From Stictocephala bisonia (lineage: Eukaryota; Arthropoda; Insecta; Hemiptera; Membracidae): a stretch of DNA of 64,000 nucleotides. Each line of letters begins with the position of its first letter. Positions within the stretch are counted from its first letter, which is position 1. The notes under the pieces were generated by a model. That model worked only from the letters and a program-made list of their open reading frames with translations. It ran no database searches and was not told the origin of the DNA. Below are positions 1 through 12,900 of this stretch, one piece after another. The stretch is from assembly GCA_035578905.1 (NCBI GenBank), contig JAQJVL010000567.1, positions 124,001 through 188,000 of the forward strand, written 5' to 3'. Both the position numbers and the translations under genes were made by a program.

Positions 1-984
1 AATCGGAATGATAAATACTGTAGTGCAATTCTTTATCACTGCAGAATTTTTTATAGCCTACATTATTTAATTAATATTAATAGATTTTTCATATTTTCTA
101 GAAGTATTTTTCTGTTCCAATAAATCAATTAAAAGTGTTGAATTAAAAATAATAATAATGAAAAATGTTATTTAAATACTTAAAAAGAAAGCAGTACAGT
201 GGCGCTGTTGGAGGAACGCCAGTACAATGGTACAAAAAATATTAAGGTGATTGATTACAGTAAAATCACATTTACCATCCACAGACCAGAGGGATTCACA
301 AAGGAATCGCCATGACGTTTGTATTGTTGTACTTTCAACGTGTTAAGCTTATGTTGTATGCTGTTACGTTTGTTATCTCAACTACACGTGATGAGCTAAT
401 TGAGAAACCATCCCTTGGTATATGCTGTGGCAGGGGAACGAGCAGTGGTCTGTCTATCTACCCTATTGTTATTCCCTTCTAGTAACTTTTCCATATCACC
501 CTTTAACCAACCCTCCTAATGGTAGATTATAGATCTGCAAACAAATTTTTTGAAGAGGAACAACTCAGTCATTTCAAATTTACTAAATGAATGTTTATGT
601 ATATCTGTATATTTATATAATTTATAAAAATGACTGTTCTAAATTCAACTTTCTTTCAGGATATCATACCGTCAGGATGGATTATTAGTGTATAAGGCAT
701 ATAATATATTTTTAAATAGTTTAGGACTAAACATGATGTTTTGTAATTTGTCCAAACTATTGATCTAATGTCCGTGGTTGCTTGATTGAGGCACATGTTG
801 CTTGACAAATTTAGATCCCTTCCCACTAAATATATCGTATATATTGTATGGTTTTTTGTCAGCTCCCATTTTTATTTTTAATTTAAATATGTAAAAGTTG
901 AGTTTTATACTTGGACAAAAAGTCCGAAAGTCATTATAATATAATAACAATTAAAAAAAAATAGTAAATCTCCTGTTACAAAGC
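1..984. other. AT-rich non-coding stretch
   Basis: No open frame here looks like protein. The only recognisable item is a short dispersed repeat at 282-304, on the minus strand, whose core reads TGTGAATCCCTCTGGTCTG. It recurs at 7337 and, more diverged, at 19479. I see nothing else in this stretch. Confidence 0.5.
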
Positions 985-2125
985 TAAATCCAATCCATCA
1001 AGCCCTATAAGGCCTGCCTCACTCATTATATTTATGCTAGCTAATCCCTCAGTAAAACAGCGCAAGGGGCACTCTAAAACTATGTGATCCGTTGTTTGGA
1101 TAGACTCCCGCAATCACATGATTGATCTACTCTCAATCCTCATTTGTATTTCCAGTAGTTACATCTGCCCACCTAGTTCGGAACCGAATCAATAATGTCC
1201 ACTTTCTTCAAGGGAGGTTCATCCCACCAACAGGTATTGACGGATCGATAATAAGGAACTTATTTCGTTCATCAAAACTGTTCCACGCTATGGCCCACCT
1301 AGTATCGGGCGAGAAATTTGATCTGCTCAACTGAAAAGCAGTATGTAGAGGTGTGTTTCGAGATTTTAAGCGACCGTTCTGACATGGGAGATCCTGGGTA
1401 ATTGGGAGGTGCGGGGCATTCAAGATCTTATTGAATTCTTTAAGTAGTGCCTCCTGACGTCTTATTTCTGGAGGAGCTATATTGCACAGCACCGGGAACC
1501 AAGGTATTGGAGTTGTCATGAGAGTATCACTAATAGCTCTCAGGCTCAAAAGGCTGGAAGTTGGATATCAATCACTTTTGTATGCGCGCTATTTAGCCAT
1601 ACGGGATCACTGTATTCAGTAGCTGAATAAACCAGTGACAAAGCAGTAGTACCCAGGGCATGTTCTTTGGCTCCCCAAGTTGCTCCAGCAATATGATGTA
1701 GTCCATTTGCCTTGGTTTTAATTTTCGCTGCTCTTTTTTGAAGGTTGTTTTTAAACGTCAACGATCGATCTAACGTAACTCCCAGGTACTGTAGATGATC
1801 ATTGTGGTGGAGTTTTACACCATTTAGAAAGATATTTAATTTTCGATTAGCCAGTCGATTAATTAGGTGGAAGCAGGTTACTCTTGTTTTTGATGGGTTA
1901 CGATTCAGCGTCCAGGTTCTAAAATATTCTTCGAGTGCTGCAAGATCGTTTCTGATTGTTTCTTCAGCAGCTGTGAAGTCCTTGTGTTGATAAGCTAAAG
2001 CAATATCGTTTGCATAAACTTATATAAATTTTTTTGACTTGTTGGTTGGATGTCAGCAGTATACACGTTGAATAAAATTGGAGCAAGTACGGACCCCTGT
2101 GGCATACCTTAACTTCGAAATTATA
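985..2125 (-). mobile_element. Degenerate jockey-type non-LTR retrotransposon, RT C-terminal part
   Basis: Read on the minus strand from about 2125 down, the translation shows a broken motif like GSVLAPILFNVY, then YANDIALAYQ where a non-LTR reverse transcriptase normally has Y/F-A-D-D, so the first catalytic Asp of the pair reads Asn. Next come LTFKNNLQKRAAK (about 1760), a block with [18 protein letters not shown], then PWFPVLCNIAPPEIRRQE (about 1480), and finally a remnant of the Cys/His-rich C-terminal tail near 1120. These are standard landmarks of jockey-like elements. The pieces lie in different frames with stops, so the copy is dead and 5'-truncated. A diverged copy of the same family lies at 7530-8410 and a tail fragment at 61720-62012. 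Confidence 0.8.
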
Positions 2126-2298
2126 TCTAGGAGGACTTGAGTGTATGATGAATGTGAATGATGTGCGGTTTTGTTACTGCACAAGTGAAAAACCACTTTA
2201 TAACAAGTAACTTAGTTGTTACTGCCTGAGCTTTGTCATCAGTAACCAGGTTGTGCCAGGGATCTGTAGTGGAATGTGGGAGGTGGAGTATTTAGATA

Positions 2299-2578
2299 GG
2301 CCTGTAGCGTAGTTGGTTCAATCCCAGCTTCATGTGCTTAAAAGGTTCTCAGGTCGATCCCAATCAGAATCAATACATTTTGCGAAGGATCAGCTGATAA
2401 CCACCGGCTGTTCATTTGTCATTGGGCTATTAATTAATGACACTTTCTAAGGAATAGTCGGCCTTAGTTTGTAACAATGACTACATTCGCTCATCTACAC
2501 TCATAACACTCATTCGAAATCCATATTCGCCCATATCTTGACGATCGGCGTCTTATGAATAAATAAATAAATAGATAA
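2299..2578 (+). repeat. tRNA-derived SINE, family A
   Basis: The head resembles a pol III promoter: an A-box-like TAGCGTAGTTGG near 2305 and a B-box-like AGGTCGATCCC near 2351. The body then reads GATCAGCTGATAACC, CATTGGGCTATTAATTAATG and ATATTCGCCCATATCTTG, and the copy ends in an AATA repeat tail at 2560-2577. Copies lie at 23942-24212 (full) and 22006-22185 (lacking the head). The repeated structure, not homology to a named SINE, is the evidence. It lies upstream of armadillo. Confidence 0.75.
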
Positions 2579-4514
2579 GTAGTCTTACATTATGTTAGTT
2601 ATTTCTGTATATCAACAATGTTTAAACTGAAAACAAAACTATCTACTGACAGCAAATTATGAAGGATAATAGAATACCAACCAATATTATAAAGTAAATT
2701 TTATTAGGCTTATTAGAATACAATAATTATTTATTATTGCATTTAAGGAAATTGGCATTCTTGAATAAATGGCAATAAATCATTTTGCATCCACTAGATT
2801 TTAAAAAGATACACATTAGACCTAAGTAGCCATATAAGCTGTGCATATTCTACCTGATAGCCTCTCTTAAACATATGTTACATGTAACTTGTAATAAATC
2901 ATGTTAAACACTGTTCAAAACCGACATTTTTGGTGGCAACTAAATTTTTGGTTTATCATACTAGAAAAAACCATTTTTTCAACTAACAAAATTAAGATTT
3001 CAAAATTACTGACAATATAAATCATTATTATTTATTTGTAATGTTAATGTTGAAAAGTAAATAAAATAAAAACATAAAATGATTTTTATATATTTAATTA
3101 CTATTTAAATTAGTAACTTAACATCTTGTTGTGCATTACAAACATTACAAATTGGTTCTTAAACTTAACACGCTGTAGAGTACTAATTTCCTGAATAATA
3201 TTGGATAATTACGTTAGAAGCTATGAAATATTACTTCTAATTATTTGAGCAATATTTTGGAGTACAGTATGCCAAGATGATTGAGTTATTTTTAACCTAT
3301 TGACTCAGCTACAGGCCTACCATGTTTATTTTAATCTGAAACAAACAGCAGAGCATAATTTAAGTAAGTTTGTGAATTCATGGCGTCCAGAGTGAAAGTT
3401 ATTGTATATTTAATTTTTATTACGTTTAAGGCTCCTAAACTTAGGGGGTAAACTAAAAGGGGTATCTTAGCCCACGCCACTTTAATGGTGACACCTAATT
3501 CTATACTTATGGCTATCAACGGTTTTTATAACATTATTGATTCATATATACTATAAAATATATTTAAAATTCAGTATGTTTCAGGAAGAAATTGGATATC
3601 GAGGATTGGAAACTGGATTCAATGTTATTTCTTATACGCTAACAATACTGTTTTTAGAATAGTTACCATTTGGCAAACTAGTAGTGCGGCCATTTGCTCC
3701 CAGAGTGCAGCATCATACAGCTCTTCTACTCAAGTACAAATTAATTATTGACTCTTTATAGAATTAATAATATTGCTTATATACACGTGTATACCATTAT
3801 ACACAGCCTATATAAACAAGCATTGCACCATATGAAGTTGTAAAATATAAGGAAGTATAATATTTTAAATTGAAAATTATATTTGTTTACTTTGTCATTA
3901 ATCTGTCTACTTTTATTTATATAGCTTATAAATATCGGTAGATCGAATTTTAGTCCAAAAACAATGTAATAAAAAATATTACATATGTGAATTTATTCCC
4001 ATTAGGTGACAACACTCTAAAATATTCAAGAGATCATATAGTTGTATTTTAGTTAACATTGTACATATTGTTAAAATTTATAAATACATTTTTTTAAACA
4101 TTCGATTCTTTCATACAAGATTTCTCACAGTCGGTTGTATTGGAGCAGTAATAGCTAGTAAGTTTTTATCAGTACAAAAAGCTAGCCATATTTTACTGCT
4201 GGACAACTGCACAATGACCAAATCCAAGTTTATTATCTTCTGTCCAATTCATTTGTCCATTTGCTACCAGACAGCAGTGCCCATCAAAGGCTTTCGATGT
4301 AAAAATCAATGAAGCGGAGTGATATTACTGGTAGGTTTGTAATACTTTACCTTCATTAAAAAAAATAAATATATATTACCAACTGGTACGATATCATATG
4401 CATTAAAACTAATACTTGTTGTTTGAACATTTTTGTTATATGCCACATTCTTTGATGTTTTATAAATTAATTAGACTTTGTCAGAGAACTACTTTTTATC
4501 TTTGACACTTGCAG
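2579..4514. other. AT-rich stretch with nothing recognisable
   Basis: I see no convincing coding frame, tandem repeat or transposon end in these 1.9 kb. If 4515-4624 is an exon, this is its upstream intron or promoter region. Confidence 0.4.
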
Positions 4515-4624
4515 ACGATTGTAAACAATACGGTTACAAAGGTGTAGGAGGAGGAGGTGCCGTCATTTTGGAAGCAAGTGCACAAATTGTGATTCATCTC
4601 AACTTGGAAGGCCTGAATCATCAG
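4515..4624 (+). other. Candidate untranslated 5' exon of armadillo
   Basis: This 110-bp block is richer in G and C than its surroundings. It is preceded by a pyrimidine-rich run ending in TTGCAG and followed by CAG|GTACAT, so it has the shape of an internal exon. It contains GCCGTCATTTTGGAAG, similar to YY1-type sites found near some transcription starts. Joined to the next acceptor at 6908, its open frame meets a stop just before the armadillo ATG, so it would be untranslated. It could also belong to an unrelated transcript or be chance. No expression evidence is available here. Confidence 0.4.
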
Positions 4625-5777
4625 GTACATTCATCGAGTTCCTTCTTATCTATAGGTAGGTTTTCTTAACATACACATACTGGTGTCTATGAATGAATTG
4701 TTGATATTGTATTTTAATTTATTACCTTCAACTTGGGTGTGGTAAGTTTATTTGTTTGTAACCAGACTAGGAAATGTGTAAATACTAATGTTATTTTATC
4801 TCAATTTTAACAGTTATACTTTTTTTAGAAAATATGTAATAACTTTTAATACTAATGAACCATTGCCCCACAAGTGTAAGCTTAAAAAAAAGTGACAGCA
4901 GCTTGGTTAGATAACTGAATTTGTTGTAGTCCTAGGCTAATAGACTTATTTTAGATACAATCTCCATAATTTGGTGATAATGTTTTAGATAAAGAAGTAA
5001 ATTAGATAGTTTATCACATTGTTGGCCAGTGAGTATAGTAAGAATTCTGGTATGGCAATGGTGTGAAACTGTCATTTGAATTTCAATAATTTCATGTTGG
5101 TAATCTTGTAAGCCTATTCAATAATTTATCGTTGGCTGATTTTTCGAGGCCATCACAACAGCTAACAATACTTGACTATTCTTGATATATGTCCATAACA
5201 GGTTGCCACATAGCAATGATGATCTGTAATTAAAATGTTCCAAATGTTGTAGGCCTATATTATCTTCTATTTGTGTAGGTCAACTCAACCTCCCCCTGAT
5301 GGTGTTACAAAACTTTGATCATCAGGGGTGTCAATTTAAAACACAATTTACATTTAGAAATATGTCACTCATGATAAAAGAAACACAATTTTGACAAGAA
5401 TGGTGGTGGCTAGACACTACTCATGTTACTCTTATAGAACTCTCTGAGTAAAAGTACAGGGAGTATCTGGTCATTTACTGTATATTAATTGCTGTGGGCT
5501 ACTTTGTCGTTATTGTGCTCTTGAAACTTTTTTGTACTATTTTGTTGCATATTTACAATTTTAATAGAAAATTACATTAACACCTAAATTACAACTTTTA
5601 ATTTGAATAAGTAAACTTAGGCTGTTGGCCTACTTATAAATTAAGAGTTCAAGTTTTGTTCACAAATTACATATATTATGAATTGTGATTTAAATTCACT
5701 TTAAATTCATGTTCATACAGTATGTGCAAATCATACAGTAACTTAATCACTGTTGAAGTTTGAAATGTTCTTGGAGC

Positions 5778-6535
5778 CTATTTATTTATTTATTTATTTG
5801 ACATCCAACGGTAACAACCAATTTCATACAATAAAATAACAATGGCAGCTCACACCATGACACAAATTAATAATAATCCTATCTATTATATTCATGACTT
5901 GAACACAAATAACAATTAAATAACAAGAATAATACAAATTAATTAATAGAAAATGAAAACGGAAAACCATAGACAATAAACATACAACAAGATCATAATC
6001 ATAATAACAATGCAAAAAATAGTAAATTCAAATCATTAGACAAGTAACAAAGCAATAACAAAATAATAAATTACTACAGACCAATAAGCGGCAACGTGCA
6101 TGACAGTAAATAACCTAACAAAAACAAAACTGAACAGTAAATAAAACAAAAAACCTAACAGTAAATAAATTAACAATAATAACAACAACAAGATAACGAG
6201 TATCAAAATAACAATAAACACCATCACTGAGTGTTCTGAGCGGCAATCACAGTTGCACTAATCAAGTTCACCTTCCTCTTGAAAGAAGTTAGAGACTCCG
6301 AAAAAAAGTCTATACTTGATGACACAATACTTCCAGTCCTCTGTAGTCTTGCCAAGCCACAATGATAAGCATAGCTGGTAGGCAGATAACCACGGCCAAA
6401 AATCGTCATAGATCTGGTATTTCTTGGAATGCATATATCTATCATCTGCAAGAGCCCCGGACAGTCAACCAAATTATAGGCATATGTTGCCTGTATATGT
6501 CTATGGTAATTAAATTGATATAAGTAGGTAATCAA
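5778..6535 (-). mobile_element. 5'-truncated non-LTR retrotransposon with AAAT-type tail
   Basis: On the minus strand a frame of about 103 codons (6535-6224) carries CIPRNTRSMTIFGRGYLPTSY followed by a FSESLTSFKR ending. This is the layout of the last residues of many insect non-LTR reverse transcriptases. Downstream on the same strand is an A-rich 3' region ending in an AAATA/AAAT repeat (5778-5798 read in reverse). No RT catalytic motif is present, so only the 3' end survives. Confidence 0.5.
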
Positions 6536-6936
6536 GTTAACAGTAAGCTCTCAACATTATCCTTATGGTGATTGAAGTAAAGAGTAAAAGCAATACCTGC
6601 AGAAAAACCAAATATTAAAATGAAAACAACGTTCTTATTGCCATAAACTAAATATTTCACTGATAACGTCAAAGACACAACTATCGGATAGGCCTAAATT
6701 ATTTTGTAACTAATTTAAGAAAAATAATAATAGCATAAAACCAAAGTGCTTCATTAATAATAGCAGTTGATATTATCATTTAACAGTTGAAGTGTCTCAT
6801 TGAATGAGCAAAAATGCAAATACAAGAGTTATAAAAACTGTTGAAATGAAAGCTGGTGTTATAAATATAGTGTTCTTCGCTAATGTAGGCCTAATTTTTT
6901 GTTTCAGGAGCTATTTGGTGGATTAACTAAACCAAA

Positions 6937-6970
6937 ATGACATACCAAATGCAGCCACAAGGGCGACAAA
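6937..6970 (+). CDS. armadillo coding exon 1 (start codon)
   Basis: The exon probably begins at 6908, after GTTTCAG, with a 29-nt untranslated part; the ATG context is CAAAATGA. It encodes 11 residues ([11 protein letters not shown]) plus one base of codon 12, which joins the next exon as ATG (Met). The donor is AAA|GTAAGT. A second in-frame Met at codon 5, and the split Met12, are possible weaker starts. A SINE begins 30 bp past the donor. Confidence 0.9.
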
Positions 6971-9900
6971 GTAAGTGATTTCAATATTGTTTTCTAAAGT
7001 GTTTGGGAGATTATAGGTGATAGGTTCCTAGCTCGGTCTTCTTAATACCGACACGGCGTCCACTCAATGTTTTCCATCGACGTGGACACTACTAGAGAAG
7101 TCTGGGGTGTCCATGTTGGATGGTAGTCAAGATTCAGATGATCTGTAGGGAAGAGAATTTGAGTGTTAGACTTGTCAGTTAGATGATAATCAGACCAACA
7201 CTACATTGTTTGGATTACACGCAAAGCTATATGGCCCATAGTTGCCCACTTCCCATTTTATCCCACTTATTCACCCCTCATATTTGCCCATATGCGTTCT
7301 TGCATTCTTGCATCCATATTGCACCATTTTCCATTCTTTTGTGAATCCCTCTGGTCTGAGGAAGGTGAGCGTGGTTCATCGAAATCGATCACCCTAATAT
7401 ATGTGTATTTTGTACTTTTATTGTAATATAGTTGTGCATTTTGTGCTTATATTGTAATAAATTTATGTTGTGTGACGTTCATTTGCACTGTATCAAAATA
7501 AAGTCTAGAGTCCAAAGTAATTATGTTTTAGTGTTTAAATTCTGATCTTCCATCACAGACCTAAATCTAGGTTTTGTAATAATTCGCACCCCCTTTACTC
7601 TGATTGAATGAAGAGCAGCCAATCCCTCCTGAAAAGAATGCATTGGGCAGTCATTAACTATGTAATACATGATTTGAACTTCGACTCCGCAATCACATGA
7701 CTGATCATGTGCTATTCCCCACTTATATTTCCAGGAGTTGCATCTTCCCACACCCGTACATGAGTGAATCAACATAGTCCATTCCTTACGAGGAAGGTTC
7801 ATTCCTCCGATGATGGTCATAGGATCTGATACCAGAAACTTGTTTCAACCGTTAACATATCCTAAGTTAACGCTTAGTTGGTTTTTGGCAAAAATTCATT
7901 TGAGAATAACTGGGAAGCTATTCATTCGAACAGGTGGTTTTCTAAATTTAAGTCACCCTGCACTTTGGGGATATCTTGCAAAATGGGGAGATTTGTGGAG
8001 GAGATAGGATCTTTTTAAACTCTTTGAGAAGTGTCTCTTTGCGTCTTATATCGGGTGGAGTTATGTTGCACGGCACTGGTAGCCATGGTAGAGGGGTTGT
8101 AATTTGAGGGAGCCGCTGATAGCCCTCATTGCCCTATTTAGTTGTATATCAACCTCTTGTAAATGTGTGCTGTTAAGCCACACAGGACCACATTATTCAT
8201 CAGTGGAGTAAACCAGGGACAAAGCTGTAGTTCGCAGGATTTGTGCGTTGGCTCACCATAATAATCTAGCAATTTGCTATAACATTTTAATTCTGGTTTT
8301 CACTTTAGCTGCTATTTATTGTAGTTGACTTTTAAAACAGAGAAGTCGATCTAAACTGACTCAAAAGTACTGTGTATGCTCATCCAAACACCATCGAAAA
8401 AGATGTTTTATTTTTTATCAGCAAATGGTTGAACTGATTGTGAAACATTTTTATTGTTAGCTGAATATTCCAGATTTTAGAAACTAAAAACAGTTAAACT
8501 TTTGATTAATTTAGGATTATTGAAGTTATTGTTTTATGATTTCTCCGTTGTGAGAAATACACATGGTTACACAACATCAGTGTGGGAGATAGCAACAAAG
8601 TGACTGTGCTCTATTGTTACTCTCATTGAATAACAGTAGAGCACATAGAGATCCTTCATAACGGATTTACATACTTCCATCTCTACCTCCACAAATGGCT
8701 TTTGATGGTTGTTGTAACCAACACTAAGGGACACCCCTGCACGCTTTGCGTGCCAACTCTGATAATCCCTGAAGGACATTACAACGAATTTTACTATTTA
8801 ACGTTTGTTATTATTTTTACTGTACACAACAAATGGAATTAATCACACTAGCTTTCTATTATATGAATCTCTATTGTTTATTCTTGATCGGAATAAGAAG
8901 GATAGTCATTGTCATTATTTTTAAGTTCAGAAAGATTAAGTTATATAGACCACGATCTTTACTATAGATTAATAATTGAAGGCTGAATTTGTAGAATCCG
9001 TTAATTAAAATTCTTTAACATTTTGATGACTTCAGCTTTGTTCTCAGGTCACTGTCACTAGTAATAATTCCAACTCTTTATTTATTTCAACGATGAAAAC
9101 CTTTGCAAATACTTTTTAACAAACCTTCCGCTGAGAAAAAAAGTCGGAAACGAAATAGCTGGTCTTTTCTTTAAAAAATGTGGAACTCAGATTGGAACAT
9201 AAACAACTGACTCCGTGCAGTACATCCATTGAAATATAGCCCACCTATTCATACAAAGGCAGAACAAAAACGACATTGGAACATGGAATTAGTAGTACCG
9301 CATAATAAGTAGGCTACCATTTCGGAACGTACAAGAGTCAGAACTTGGGACATAAACAACGTACTTGTTCTGTTCGGACAGTGACATTTAATGACAATTT
9401 TACCAATAAACAAGTAATCATAAAAACATGATATCCTTGCAAAAAAGTGTAAAGTTCTTATTAGAAAAGCATAGGCCCATGGGAGACGTTGTAAACTTTG
9501 TTTGAAAGACGGTGAGAGCGTGTGAATGTGGCAACTTACACACTGTATTTAACACTAATCTGCTATGGCTTCAAATCATTAAAAAATTAGAAATAGGCTA
9601 ATTTTAAAATAATTTTATTTTCTTACGTTTATAAAAGTATAGTGGACTATTCACTGTTCGAATAATCATTGATGGCAGCGAACCATTCTGAATAGCATTA
9701 ATTCTGTAAACCTCGGAGTTCAAGGTTAAGTGGTCCATGCGAGGTTGATGACCATTTAAACTTCAACAACAAATACAAAAGTTATATAGATGCTGTCTGA
9801 ATTTGTATAATAAACATATAATTATATCTATGTTATTGCTATATATCAATTCTCTTCAAATGAAGTTCATAACCTAATACTAAAATGTAGGCTTTTGGCA

Positions 9901-12900
9901 TTAATATACTGCTAATATAAAGTAATAAAGAGTAAATGAATAATGGATAAATGAATTTATTTCCAATAGTACTTCATCCAATACAATACTTATAATTGTT
10001 GGAAATTGGAATGAAGGGTTGAAAATTTTCCCTCTAGATATTTTTAGAATAGTAAGATTATTTAAGAGCGTTCCAAAATATACTTGGATGTTCCCAAAGA
10101 ACCCAGAACACACTCGAATGTTGTGGAATGTTCTGAAACGTTGTGGACCATTCAAAGCATTTTTTTGTTTGTTTGTGAATCTACCTGTAGGTGGGGGTGT
10201 GTAAATAAGATCCGTCATGGGGTAGAAACTCAGTTTCTTATCAGTGTTTCTTAATAGATGCTGGCAAAAAAATATATTTTATACCTAAATATATAAAACA
10301 CTTTCTGAAAATTTTCTTATTAACTACAATGATACTTTAAATAGAGGTAATAGATATTTGTTTGTAAGTAACAAACATTACAGACAGACGAGTTGATTGC
10401 ACATGAATTATTGTTTTATTAAGATATTCGCTGACAGATTAAATTTGGTTTCCCTTAGAGTATTTTTAAAATTTATTCGAGATTGTTATAATTCGTTGTA
10501 AGTCACATTCAATTTTTTAGTGTAATTTTAAATCAGTTATCAGGATTAATCTTATTATTAGCTATACACTCAGATCAACCTTTCATGCCAGTTTATTGAT
10601 CAACTTTCTTTGAAAAATCTATACCTAAAATCTTTGACACTGCTGACTATGTAACATATTTTGTAGCTCTGCAGGGTATGGTTTTTTTGTGGGCATAAAA
10701 AAATATTGATTAGTATTAAATGGGGGCAATTACCAGGTATGTGTTTATAAATATATCCTGTTCTTATAAGAAGTCTAAATATGTATAGCAATATTTACGG
10801 ATGTATTTTACTGGAGGATTTTACTATATTTGTTAAATGCTAAAAATGTAAGGCCCTCCATATATTAGTCCTCTGGAAAATTTACTTCTATACGAACATT
10901 TTCTGTATTCTTAGAAACTTCTGAGCTTTTAACTAACTGAACCTAAATGTATAGGTTTGCTGCGATACAATTTAAAAATGACACTATTAAGCCCTTGTAC
11001 TTTTTTTTTTAATTGTGGATATTTTACTAACAGCTTCTGTTTGTTGCCAGTGAACTACCAAGGGAATGATATGAACAAAGAACAGACACTGATGTGGCAA
11101 CAGAACTCGTACATGGGTGACTCTGGGATCCACTCTGGAGCTACGACCCAGGCTCCGTCCCTTACGGGGAAGGAAGATGACCTGGAAAATGACCAGCTCA
11201 TGTTTGACCTGGATCAGGGCTTCACACAAGGGTTCACCCAAGAACAGGTGGACGGTAAGTTCACATTTATAAATGTAGGGAAGTAAGACAAAAATGGCAG
11301 AAACTTACTATCAGTACATTAACCCGGCAGTACACGTGTAACATTTTGTTATACCGGTGCACGCTTGCGGACTATGAGTCTGCTACTAAAAACCATTGGA
11401 ATGGCCTCACAATTTCAGAGCATGGGGTGACACGTGCAGACTGTGCGTCTGCTAATACATTGTCTAGCAGCGCCATTTCCAGTGTACGAACATGTTTATA
11501 CTCGCATTGACGGCATTTAATAGTGTTCATTTTTATTATGAACTAATTAATGTATTTATTAAAGGTATGGGATAAAATACTAGGTACCACAGCCATCAGA
11601 AATAATTAGTTTTTATAAATATAATATTAATTAATTGGAAATGCGGACTCTCACTCTGCGATACATGCACTAGAGTGTTAATAATATGGTAATGATAATC
11701 TATTTTTAAAATGTTAGTACAAATTATGTGTTGTGTGTGTCATCTAATATTACAGAATATCTTTTTTTGTATACTTTGAGTAGTGATAATAATTAGGGAT
11801 GATTATAGATAGCTAAGTAACTATTACTTTGTTGTAACAAATAACAATATGGTTATAATAATTCAGTGACACAATTGGATTGGAACTTGTCAGATTATTT
11901 TAAGTATCTAGTTGTTACTGTTTTACATCTACATTTACCCTGAAGATGACATCTGAAACATACCAGAAATGTTGGCATTACATATGTATTGTATGTACAT
12001 AATAAATAGCAGTAACCCAATCTGGAGTAATTTTATTTTAAGCATTATAAATTTAAACATATTCACATCATGGAAATCATGTTTTTTTTCTAATTGAGGT
12101 CCAAAAGTTCTTAAATAGTGAATGTTTTTTTGTTCATAAATTACTTCTAAATGTTTATATAATTACTGAACATACAACAGGTTATAGTAAAGTTAATTTT
12201 GTAGCATGCAAAATAATTACTGTACACTTATTTTCCTTATCCAAATAGACAAATCTATGTTAATTATTTGGTTTTTCAAGCTCGCCTGTCCTATGCAAGG
12301 TCTTACTGTTTAACTATAATAGATCATTCTCATTGACATTTGAAATAAAATAGCTGCATGAAATTGATGGGACGTTATGTTCTTTATAGTATATGATGTA
12401 TAACTAACTACCTTACATGATGTTATGAACATGTTAGTCATCATAATGTCAGTGTCCACATCAAATAAACAACTTTTTGACTGTAAATTGAATTTTAATG
12501 GGTGAACAAAATATAAGTGCAAGATTATAAATACAAGTGATGACGGAAAAATGAAAGAATATTAAATGGGGTTTAGTTTTTAAAAATAGTTCATTGTCAA
12601 AAAAAAGCAGTAGCATCTTATTTTTAGAAATGAACCAGCAACTGTCCCAGACACGATCACAGCGAGTACGGGCTGCTATGTTTCCTGAGACTCTGGAGGA
12701 GGGCATAGAGATACCATCAACTCAGCTTGACCAGGCTCAGCCGACGGCAGTTCAGCGGCTATCAGAGCCTAGCCAGATGTTGAAACATGCCGTAGTTAAC
12801 CTCATCAACTATCAGGTAGTAAATTACAACAAGGATTAAACTGTTTACTTATGTACATAATCTCCAAATACTATAGTCACAATTAACTTTACCAACTTTC

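Noticed and set aside
10080..10150. Heat-shock element cluster
   Set aside because: GAA and TTC triplets occur but not at regular five-base spacing, and there is no gene start nearby.
9901..10218. 105-codon minus-strand frame
   Set aside because: Low-information sequence open on both strands; no motif, repeat or splice support.
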